Shown here: piece after piece, positions 8,575 to 14,962 of the stretch
Layout of the letters: each line of letters begins with the position of its first letter
Numbering within the stretch: the first letter of the stretch is position 1
DNA from: Bacillus timonensis
Lineage (GTDB): Bacteria > Bacillota > Bacilli > Bacillales > Bacillaceae_L
Length of the DNA stretch: 64,000 nt
Assembly (NCBI GenBank): GCA_020171895.1
Contig: JAIVAN010000004.1
Span: 186,001-250,000, forward strand
Direction of reading: 5' to 3'
Notes under the pieces: generated by a model
Told to the model about the DNA's origin: nothing
What the model saw: the letters and a program-made list of their open reading frames with translations, nothing else
Database searches by the model: none
Translations under genes and position numbers: made by a program

Positions 8575-8925
8575 TTAGTTACTTTTTTTCACTTGGTTTT
8601 CCCCGTATATCTTATCTAAGTGTTCTAAATGCGACAATCCCCAGTTATGCATTGACTCCAAAAGTGGAGTTAAGCCTATTCCGTAATTAGTTATTGAATA
8701 TTCAACCTTTGGAGGAACTTGGGCATAGACTTTACGTTTAATGATATCGTGATATTCTAATTCCCTTAATTGAGTTGTATGCATTTTTTTCGTTATATCA
8801 GGAATTAAACGTTGTAGTTCACTAAAACGTAAAGTTCCTTCTTGAAAAATATGAAAAAGAATAACAGGCTTCCACTTTCCTACGAGTATATCCAATGCTG
8901 TTTCAACTTTACATTCATGAGACAT
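8575..8925 (-). CDS. HxlR family transcriptional regulator
   Basis: A 116-residue winged-helix protein. It starts MSHECKVETALDILVGKWKP, with the conserved N-terminal Cys5 that HxlR/YodB/HypR proteins use to sense quinones, aldehydes or disulfide stress. It continues with LRFSELQRLIPDITKKMHTT (recognition region) and QVPPKVEYSITNYG (wing). The ribosome binding site is GGAGGAAGC. It is divergent from a DoxX-like membrane protein, and the 126-nt gap holds two perfect palindromes. I infer a thiol-based repressor of the doxX gene and of itself. The ligand is unknown. Confidence 0.87.
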   Translation of the reverse strand: MSHECKVETALDILVGKWKPVILFHIFQEGTLRFSELQRLIPDITKKMHTTQLRELEYHDIIKRKVYAQVPPKVEYSITNYGIGLTPLLESMHNWGLSHLEHLDKIYGENQVKKSN

Positions 8926-8950
8926 TTAGCTTCCTCCTTTAGGTATCTTT

Positions 8951-8977
8951 TAGTATACTATGGCACATTAATGTGCC
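8951..8977. promoter_or_regulatory. Adjacent palindromes, candidate HxlR operator
   Basis: TAGTATACTA (8951-8960) is a perfect 10-bp palindrome, and GGCACATTAATGTGCC (8962-8977) is a perfect 16-bp palindrome. They lie back to back between hxlR-like and doxX-like genes. AGTATACT fits known HxlR/YodB-type boxes; the second palindrome may be the operator or a promoter-proximal element. Confidence 0.55.
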
Positions 8978-9051
8978 TACTTCCTAAAATTAGTCTTTGG
9001 TCTTATTATAACTGTGTAGTAAACAAAACAACTCTAGGAGGAAGATGAACA

Positions 9052-9093
9052 ATGACAAAAGAAAAATTAAAGGGGAAGTGTAAGTATCTATGA
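9052..9093 (+). CDS. 13-residue leader peptide overlapping doxX
   Basis: An ORF encoding MTKEKLKGKCKYL. GGAGGAAG lies about 9 nt before its ATG, and its TGA stop overlaps the DoxX start as ATGA. The DoxX ATG itself has no well-spaced ribosome binding site, so its translation is probably coupled to this leader. A second frame, starting at ATG 9043, would give a 12-residue peptide instead. It may be a true leader or a truncated gene remnant. Confidence 0.4.
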   Translation: MTKEKLKGKCKYL

Positions 9094-9449
9094 ATATTAC
9101 ATTATGGATTGTACAATTATTACTAGCACTTTTATTTTTTATGGTGGGTAGCCAAAAAGCCTTTCCATCTAGTAAAGGAAAAGAAGTGGTAGATAGTACG
9201 GGAAATTCCTCCAAAAACAATTTGTTTGTTTTTATTGGAATTGTTGAAATTTTAGGAGCGGTAGGTTTAATCTTACCTTGGTTACTTGATATTGTTCCTA
9301 TTTTAACACCGCTCGCTGCAATTGGATTTTCGATTATCATGTTATTAGCAGCCATTTATCACGCAAAACGTAAAGAAAATAAATCTGTTGTAACGAATAT
9401 CATCATTTTAGCTCTAACATTATTTGTAGTAATTGGAAGGTTAAGTTAA
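9090..9449 (+). CDS. DoxX-like membrane protein
   Basis: A 119-residue protein with four transmembrane helices: ITLWIVQLLLALLFFMVGSQ, FVFIGIVEILGAVGLILPWL, ILTPLAAIGFSIIMLLAAIY and VVTNIIILALTLFVVIG. The early GSQK and the IVEILGAVGLILPW segment are typical of the DoxX/DoxX-like family. These proteins are linked to redox or electrophile stress and often neighbour HxlR or MarR regulators, as here. The start overlaps a 13-codon leader by ATGA, suggesting translational coupling. A clear terminator follows. Confidence 0.83.
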   Translation: MNITLWIVQLLLALLFFMVGSQKAFPSSKGKEVVDSTGNSSKNNLFVFIGIVEILGAVGLILPWLLDIVPILTPLAAIGFSIIMLLAAIYHAKRKENKSVVTNIIILALTLFVVIGRLS

Positions 9450-9453
9450 TCTA

Positions 9454-9488
9454 ATCCCCTCTCATGTCACTAGCAATGAGGGGGTTTT
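9454..9488 (+). terminator. Terminator of doxX-like gene
   Basis: CCCCTCTCAT pairs with ATGAGGGGG around a short loop and is followed by TTTTT. It lies just after the stop at 9449. Confidence 0.85.
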
Positions 9489-9687
9489 TCAAGTCCGTTA
9501 AATTACTATGGAAAAGCTTCTTTTTAAAGTAAGTTTGTGAAGAAATGTTCTTAAACAAACGGGTGCCATACTTCAAGAAGGAAGTATGGCTGTTAGTGTT
9601 GAAGTATAGGAGGGGTATAGTTTAACAGTTGGTACTAATACTTTTGAAAATGTATTGTCAAAATCACGGTGTGTAGGAGGAATATAA

Positions 9688-10068
9688 ATGAGGATATATA
9701 TTAATCTTTTATTCCATTTTTCAATTTTGTTGGTGGTAGTTGGTTGTAGTAGTAAAACTGTGACTCCTGATAATCCTGAAAACACCGCTTGATTAATGAA
9801 ATTAGCAATAGATAATAATGATTATGCGAGTTTTGACTCATTGTTTGCTGATGGTAGGAAAGGCAGTATTTCTGAAATGGAATTCAAGGAACTTAAAGGT
9901 ATTACAACAGCTGGGGCTGGTTATAAAAGTTACGAATTATTAACCTTTGAAAATGGAGAAATGCTATTGGTAAAGTTAAGGCTTACACCACCTCATGAAA
10001 ACAACAAAATTGAAATAGAAGATGTAATCATTGTTCCAGATGATATGAAGGAGTTATTCAATGACTAA
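9688..10068 (+). pseudogene. Small lipoprotein gene with in-frame TGA
   Basis: ATG 9688 has GGAGG 8 nt upstream and reads MRIYINLLFHFSILLVVVGC (lipobox VVGC, Cys at 20), then SSKTVTPDNPENTA and TGA at 9790-9792. The same frame continues without a break as LMKLAIDNNDYASFDSLF to a stop at 10068. A single change (for example CGA to TGA) would explain it. Re-initiation at ATG 9796 would give a 90-residue protein without the lipid anchor. I do not recognise the domain; the remainder (FKELKGITTAGAGYKSYELL) looks like a small alpha/beta extracytoplasmic domain. The product would be a membrane lipoprotein if read through. Confidence 0.7.
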
Positions 10069-10124
10069 GAATTACTATTGAATTAACGGTGAGCTTTAAT
10101 TAAATAAATAAAGGGAGAAAAACT

Positions 10125-10322
10125 ATGGAGCGACAAAGAACATTATTTTATGGATTTATTGTTGGGGTAGTATTGATGATTTTACCTCTACCAAAATTCT
10201 TTTTTTGGGAAGACGTTTTGGATGTGGTTGAGGCAATATTTGATTATAGTGGCTTTATCTTATTTGTTATTTGTGGTGTTCCTTTAATAATCCACGTTCT
10301 GAAAAATATTTTTAATAAATAA
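10125..10322 (+). CDS. Small membrane protein, unknown function
   Basis: A 65-residue protein with two transmembrane segments: LFYGFIVGVVLMILPLP (residues 7-23) and FDYSGFILFVICGVPLIIHV (about 38-58). GGGAGAAAAACT precedes ATG 10125. I do not recognise a family. It sits in a run of short hypothetical genes with long AT-rich gaps, between a broken lipoprotein gene and another unknown gene, and probably has its own promoter. Confidence 0.55.
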   Translation: MERQRTLFYGFIVGVVLMILPLPKFFFWEDVLDVVEAIFDYSGFILFVICGVPLIIHVLKNIFNK

Positions 10323-10472
10323 TACATACAGTCACTTATTGCATTAACGGGTAGCTAATCTTCAATAAGAGATTAGTTTGTGTGTTAAAAAGGGCAGGTA
10401 AACCAAGATAGAAAGGCGAGATTAGATTACGAATTAGATAGGGAATACCTAGGAGGGTTGGTGGGAATTTTT

Positions 10473-10877
10473 ATGTCAACAAATTTAAATAATTTCCGAA
10501 TTGTTGAACTTTCTAAGGATAAATTTGGAAGATACATTAAATTGAACGTTCAGTTTCCCGAGGGTGATTGTATCATTCGATGGGATTTAGATGAGTTTAC
10601 TTATAAACAAATTAAAGAAGTTGTATCTAAAAAGCATTTTGATTCACTTGCAATACACTATCTATATGAGATTGTTCCCTATGTTTCTACTTACCAGGAA
10701 AATCCAATGAGTACCCCCTATTACAGAGGAGTAATTAGATGTATCCAAGGAAATCGGGCAGCAAAGATTGAATTCCCTTGTTCCAAAAGGTTTGCTGGAA
10801 ATATGGAGTGGTTCAGAAAAGAAGTTAAAAAAGTGGAAGATATAAAGCATTTAGTTTGGGAGAATTTTCTTATTTGA
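10473..10877 (+). CDS. Hypothetical protein
   Basis: A 134-residue soluble protein I do not recognise. It has no signal peptide or membrane helix. It starts MSTNLNNFRIVELSKDKFGR and contains VSKKHFDSLAIHYLYEIVPY and FRKEVKKVEDIKHLVWENF, suggesting a small alpha/beta domain. ATG 10473 is preferred, with GGTGG about 8 nt upstream. A TTG at 10458 is in frame but touches the GGAGGG and so is badly spaced. It is flanked by AT-rich gaps and followed by a hairpin terminator. Confidence 0.55.
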   Translation: MSTNLNNFRIVELSKDKFGRYIKLNVQFPEGDCIIRWDLDEFTYKQIKEVVSKKHFDSLAIHYLYEIVPYVSTYQENPMSTPYYRGVIRCIQGNRAAKIEFPCSKRFAGNMEWFRKEVKKVEDIKHLVWENFLI

Positions 10878-10955
10878 AAGCTATCTATTTCAAGAATAAA
10901 AAATAAATGTGAAGGTATGCATTTAAACTAGAAGAGTTGGATAATTGAACAAGTT

Positions 10956-10988
10956 AGGTACTGACCAATACAGGATTAGTACCTTTTC
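10956..10988 (+). terminator. Hairpin terminator after hypothetical gene
   Basis: AGGTACT pairs with AGTACCT across a 15-nt loop and is followed by TTTTCTT, about 80 nt after the stop at 10877. Confidence 0.6.
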
Positions 10989-11102
10989 TTGTAGAAGTAA
11001 AAGGTTAGAAAAGTTAATAAGCAAAAGAAGATATATGAAACATTTAATAGATAAATCCTTATGTATACTTATTAAGGTATTATAAGAGTGGGGGCTGACA
11101 TT

Positions 11103-11429
11103 TTGGAAACCAATGTCCAAACGTCTCAAAACATTGAAATTGCAACCAAAAAAGAAGTAAGTATGAGAAAATTGCTAAATATAATAGGTATATTCATTTT
11201 TTGTGGATTAGCATTAACAAATGTAACAAATCCACTCCCTTCAAGTGATTACACCAAAGAATTTTTACTGTTTATTATTGGAAGTGCTATTATCTATTAC
11301 TTTTTAGTGAATATCTATTTCAAAGGACAGGTAGGGAGAAAGATTGTTTTTACAATTCTTATTCTTATAGCTTGTTTTAGTATATTTATGGTTTTTTATC
11401 TTGGAGATAATTCAGTACCACACAAATAA
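11103..11429 (+). CDS. Hypothetical membrane protein
   Basis: A protein of about 108 residues with three predicted membrane segments: LLNIIGIFIFCGLALTNV, FLLFIIGSAIIYYFLVNIYF and IVFTILILIACFSIFMVFYL. The N-terminal 25 residues are polar. TTG 11103 is chosen because GGGGG lies 8 nt before it; GTG 11088 or ATG 11163 are alternatives. I do not recognise a family. It belongs to the run of small envelope genes between 9.6 and 12 kb. Confidence 0.5.
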   Translation: METNVQTSQNIEIATKKEVSMRKLLNIIGIFIFCGLALTNVTNPLPSSDYTKEFLLFIIGSAIIYYFLVNIYFKGQVGRKIVFTILILIACFSIFMVFYLGDNSVPHK

Positions 11430-11562
11430 CTATATTCAGAGTAACGAAGTGCTTTTCTACAATAAGGAAAAATATTAATCTGTAAAAGATTCAAACTTCT
11501 TTTAGTAAAAGTTTAGAGTTAGATTAATTTAAATGAATGAAAAAGAAAAAAAGGTGGGTTTA

Positions 11563-12003
11563 ATGAAAAAAGTGTACTTATTATTCTTTTCTATTTTTTT
11601 AATAACTGCGTGTTCCTCAGACAAAATTAAGGACGTAGAGCGAGTTGAATTATTTTATTGGGAAACCAAGGTGGAAAAGGCAAAGAATGAATTTTTTGAT
11701 AATGAGAATACGGTTGATATGTTTGTTGAATCAGTTAATAATGCTGAAGAATTAGATGGAAAACAGATCATTAAAACTAAACCTTTACTATCATTTTCAT
11801 TGGGCTTAAAGGATGACATAACCAAAAAATATCACCTTTGGATTACTGAGGATGGGGAAGGGTATATTCAGGGGCTTTTACCAGACTCCAACGGAACGTT
11901 TAAATTAGATAATCAATCGGTTGCTACACTCATAAAGTTTTTCAAAGAGAAAGAGAATGTAAGGTTAATATCAGGTGCAATCGAGTTTGAAAAGAACGAT
12001 TAA
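11563..12003 (+). CDS. Putative lipoprotein, unknown function
   Basis: A 146-residue protein. MKKVYLLFFSIFLITACSS is a lipoprotein signal with Cys17 as the lipidation site. The mature part (VERVELFYWETKVEKAKNEF and LWITEDGEGYIQGLLPDSNG) is beta-rich and not recognised. GGTGGG 4-5 nt before ATG 11563 supports this start; an earlier in-frame ATG at 11533 would add a charged leader that breaks the signal peptide. It probably faces outward, anchored in the membrane. Confidence 0.68.
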   Translation: MKKVYLLFFSIFLITACSSDKIKDVERVELFYWETKVEKAKNEFFDNENTVDMFVESVNNAEELDGKQIIKTKPLLSFSLGLKDDITKKYHLWITEDGEGYIQGLLPDSNGTFKLDNQSVATLIKFFKEKENVRLISGAIEFEKND

Positions 12004-12145
12004 CTAATTGGACTATTTCTTGTGAGGAATAGTTCTTAAACACATGGGTTCTTGAAGAAGGACGAAGAAGAACATCAAAGTTATTTACGCGTAGTCACAG
12101 TGCTACACAACTCAGAAACTCTAAATGACTAAGTTTAAAAATTCA

Positions 12146-12166
12146 GCCTCTCACTCAGTGAAAGGC
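12146..12166 (-). terminator. Terminator of the permease gene
   Basis: On the minus strand, GCCTTTCAC pairs with GTGAGAGGC around TGA (one G-T pair) and is followed by TGAATTTTT. It sits 11 nt beyond the stop of the gene that ends at 12178. Confidence 0.78.
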
Positions 12167-12177
12167 CTCTTTTTATA

Positions 12178-13596
12178 CTATATTAAAAACATCGCTACAA
12201 TGGTCGTCACAACTAAGCCGATCACAACAGGCAACAAGTTTCTTCTAGCGAGTTCAAACGGATCTACCCCACATATGGCTGCTGCAGGAATGAGTGCCCA
12301 AGGTACAAGTGTACCTCCGCCAACCCAAATCGCAGCGATTTGACCTAAAGCAGTTAATGTTGCTGCACCTGCTCCTATCGCAGTTGAGAATAATTGGGCG
12401 ATAGACCCCGCAAGTGAAATACCAGAAAAACCTGAACCATCAAGACCTGTAATTGCACCTACGCCAGTTAAGGTAATTGCCCCAATAGGCGCATTTAGTG
12501 GTACGATAGATGCTAACCCTACTCCTAAATCATTTACAATGCCTTGTGAATTTGCCGGCAAAAATTCTCCGATAATTTTAAAGAATCCCGAATCTCCTAA
12601 ATAAAAGAAAGCTGCGATTGGTATAACAGGACCAAACACCTTAAAGCCGAATTGAAACCCTTCAATTATATAGCTTGTTGTTTTTTCTAATCCTTTATTT
12701 TTATGAGCGGCCAGAGTAATGAGTAGGAGGATGAAAATGGAGGTACCACCAATTAGTGCTGTTGCATCCCCACCTTGAAGGTTTAAATAAAACATGGCGG
12801 CAACGTCTAAAGCGAATAAGAGTGGAATCAGGATGGCGAAAAACTTTTTCCAATTTGAACTTAATAATGCTTTAAGTGTATTTTGTTCTTCTTGACTCAA
12901 ATCTTCAGTCAATAGATTTGTTTGATTTGCAGAAGAATATGCTGTTAGAGAGCCATTTTTCATGTCTCTTCTTAAGAAAAGGTAAGCGACAACAGTCGTC
13001 ACAATTCCCATTACCAACACAAGTGGAATACTTGCTTTCACGACATCTAGAACAGGTAGACCAGCTGCATCTGCAGTAAGTTTCGGAGCCGCTTGGATAA
13101 TAAAATCACCTGATAATGCGATCCCATGGCCAAACAAGTTCATTGCCATTGCAACACCCAAAGCTGGTAATCCCACTCTCATTGCTACAGGGAGTAAAAT
13201 GGCTCCCATTAAAGCAACGGCTGGAGACGGCCAGAAAAACCATGATATGACCATCATTAGAATTCCAATTGTCCAATAAGCTAATGCTGGGGTTCTTATG
13301 AGTTTGGTGAATGGTGAAATCATTACATCATTAATCCCTGTTACCGTAAGGGCCTTACTCATCGCAACGATGATGGAGATTACGAGAATGGTAGATAATA
13401 ATTCTGTAATGGCGAAAATGAAGCTATTAAACACTCCACTAATGGAGGCACTTAATGAGCCTGTAGCAGTTAAAGCTAAAATGAAAATACCGACAATACA
13501 AATAAGAGATGTATCTCTTCTCATCACCATAAAACCAATAATGAGAAAAATAAATGCGACATAAATCCAATGTAAAGCAGTCAATTCAATACCCAT
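12178..13596 (-). CDS. Multi-pass permease of the ion transporter type (YhfA-like)
   Basis: A 472-residue protein with roughly 11-12 transmembrane helices. Notable parts are the paired small-residue motifs WFFWPSPAVALMGAILLPVA and FSGISLAGSIAQLFSTAIGA, which look like the two re-entrant hairpins of ion transporter-superfamily carriers (dicarboxylate, gluconate or Na+/H+ type). The size and topology resemble B. subtilis YhfA, whose gene lies in the same chromosomal neighbourhood as hemEHY; that link is from memory and not proven. The substrate is unknown. AAAGGGGAT precedes ATG 13596. The gene is monocistronic, with its own terminator. Confidence 0.68.
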   Translation of the reverse strand: MGIELTALHWIYVAFIFLIIGFMVMRRDTSLICIVGIFILALTATGSLSASISGVFNSFIFAITELLSTILVISIIVAMSKALTVTGINDVMISPFTKLIRTPALAYWTIGILMMVISWFFWPSPAVALMGAILLPVAMRVGLPALGVAMAMNLFGHGIALSGDFIIQAAPKLTADAAGLPVLDVVKASIPLVLVMGIVTTVVAYLFLRRDMKNGSLTAYSSANQTNLLTEDLSQEEQNTLKALLSSNWKKFFAILIPLLFALDVAAMFYLNLQGGDATALIGGTSIFILLLITLAAHKNKGLEKTTSYIIEGFQFGFKVFGPVIPIAAFFYLGDSGFFKIIGEFLPANSQGIVNDLGVGLASIVPLNAPIGAITLTGVGAITGLDGSGFSGISLAGSIAQLFSTAIGAGAATLTALGQIAAIWVGGGTLVPWALIPAAAICGVDPFELARRNLLPVVIGLVVTTIVAMFLI

Positions 13597-13915
13597 ATCT
13601 ATCCCCTTTCTCCAAGGGCGTTAGCCCATATGGACGCTGTAATACAGGATATGATGGAATAGTAGAAGTGTGATACGGATTAAGAGCAAAGAAAGAGAAG
13701 ATTTATTGTGGGTTTTGACGAAAAAAAGAATGTTGTAGCAAACGAAGTGTGAAGGACAACGAATATCACCTATCTTTGACAAAATTCATGACATTTCCAA
13801 GGAAATATCAAACAAATTGTCAGAAAATTAACCTTTAAGTTTCATTAGTAAGAAATAAGGGTAAAGGACTACCTATAATTGTCGAAATAAAAAGTTCTAA
13901 AATTAAAAGGTTAAT

Positions 13916-13998
13916 CAAAGTGGCGCACCGCGGAAAGCGAGGTGCTTTCAACGGAGGTTAGCAATCCTTATATAGAGTAGTACCTATTTTCAGGGTAG
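13916..13998 (+). repeat. Dispersed GC-rich element, 3' half only
   Basis: Contains GTGGCGCACCGCGGAAAGCG and ends TATTTTCAGGGTAGA, matching only the last third of the element. The complete copy that follows at 14001 is joined head-to-tail. The stretch from the permease start (13597) up to here (about 320 nt) shows no gene. Confidence 0.8.
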
Positions 13999-14000
13999 AC

Positions 14001-14251
14001 GTTCATGCAATTTGAGAGTTGCACCATGAAGGACGAAAATGCGAACTTGATTTTGGGGTTTATAGAATGTTGGGCTTTAAGTCATTGTTGCGTGTTAATC
14101 GGAGTGGAAGGAACCGAGACTCCTGTGGGACATGCGCCGGGCCCCGGACCCCACAGACGCAGTCGAGGAGGCTCAAGTGGCGCCCCACGGAAAGCGAGGT
14201 TCCTGCAACGCAGATTAACACCCCTTGTACAGTGTCGTATTTTCAGGGTAG
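14001..14251 (+). repeat. Dispersed GC-rich element, full copy
   Basis: A complete unit. It opens with the inverted repeat CATGCAA..TTGCACCATG, then GTGTTAATCGGAGTGGAAGG, CGAGACTCCTGTGGGA, CCGGGCCCCGGACCCCACAG, GAGGAGGCTCAAGTGGCGCC and CGCAGATTAACACCCC, and ends TTTTCAGGGTAG. CCTGTGGG pairs with CCCACAGG within it. It lies 11 nt from the hmoB stop. Confidence 0.9.
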
Positions 14252-14262
14252 CTCAATAAAAA

Positions 14263-14766
14263 CTAATCAACAACATTGTATGTTGTCACATATGAAGGTC
14301 TAGGAAATATCGACTTTTGCTGGTCGATGCCCTCCGAAGTACCTCTCTTTTGGTGGGCTCTCTCATAAGCTTTTGACTCTTGCCATTTTTTAAAAGAAGA
14401 TTCATTTTCCCAAATCGTCATGATAATATACGTGTCGCTCGAAATGGGACGAAGAACACGAATCGCCTTAAAGCCAGGCTCTTGCTCAATTAATCGTGCA
14501 CGTTGGTTAAAGCGATATTCAAAATTCGGTCTCCCCTCATCGGTCACGGGAATATTATTTAAGACAGCAAATCCTTTTCCAGTAAGCTCTCCTACACTAT
14601 CTAAAACCTCATATTTACGTGGTTCATTAAACAGAGAATCCTGTACTGTTTCATGAACTAGCACACTATTATCCTCTGCTTGAAAAAGGATCATACCCTC
14701 GTTAAGATTTTCTTCCTTAATTTTATGTAAGTAGTCAGCTGTTCCTGAAGTCATATACAAATTCAT
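14263..14766 (-). CDS. hmoB: Haem-degrading monooxygenase HmoB
   Basis: A 167-residue protein, matching the length of B. subtilis HmoB (YhgC). The C-terminal ABM/IsdG-like ferredoxin fold runs from about residue 70, with FNQRARLIEQEPGFKAIRVL and the strong YIIMTIWENESSFKKWQESK, where Trp and the following residues line the haem pocket. The family opens haem with O2 to release iron. ATG 14766 has AAGGAG 8 nt upstream; the in-frame GTG at 14775 is less likely. It is divergent from pbpF, as in B. subtilis, and shares an intergenic inverted repeat (14797-14833). Cytoplasmic. Confidence 0.88.
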   Translation of the reverse strand: MNLYMTSGTADYLHKIKEENLNEGMILFQAEDNSVLVHETVQDSLFNEPRKYEVLDSVGELTGKGFAVLNNIPVTDEGRPNFEYRFNQRARLIEQEPGFKAIRVLRPISSDTYIIMTIWENESSFKKWQESKAYERAHQKRGTSEGIDQQKSIFPRPSYVTTYNVVD

Positions 14767-14796
14767 TTGATTCACTCCTTCGGTCTTATTCCTTCT

Positions 14797-14833
14797 ATTA
14801 TAACGTTAATGCTACTAAGAATTAACGTATAAT
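14797..14833. promoter_or_regulatory. Inverted repeat between hmoB and pbpF
   Basis: ATTATAACGTTAAT and ATTAACGTATAAT are near-perfect inverted copies separated by 10 nt. It is a candidate operator or overlapping promoter pair for the divergent genes. It loosely resembles Fur/PerR-type A/T-rich palindromes, but I cannot assign it. Confidence 0.45.
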
Positions 14834-14962
14834 GTGTTTGGTATACATATTGAGAAGATTTTACAACAATACTAATAATTAACGGTAAAAGAAAAAATGT
14901 GAAATTCATGTCGAAAAACGATAAGATTATATCGCATCAATAAAAACTAGGAGGTGTGCTTT

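Noticed and set aside
9090-9449. DoxX-like gene as part of a full MdoX/SDR stress operon
   Set aside because: Only the HxlR regulator, a leader peptide and DoxX are present; a terminator follows immediately and no reductase gene is near.
14005-14303. Open frames inside the dispersed repeat, encoding Arg/Gly-rich peptides such as RRSRGGSSGAPRKARFLQ
   Set aside because: The same peptide recurs wherever the repeat occurs (also near 3863, 17163, 19741 and 31700), on either strand, without ribosome binding sites. It is a by-product of the GC-rich repeat and not a protein family.
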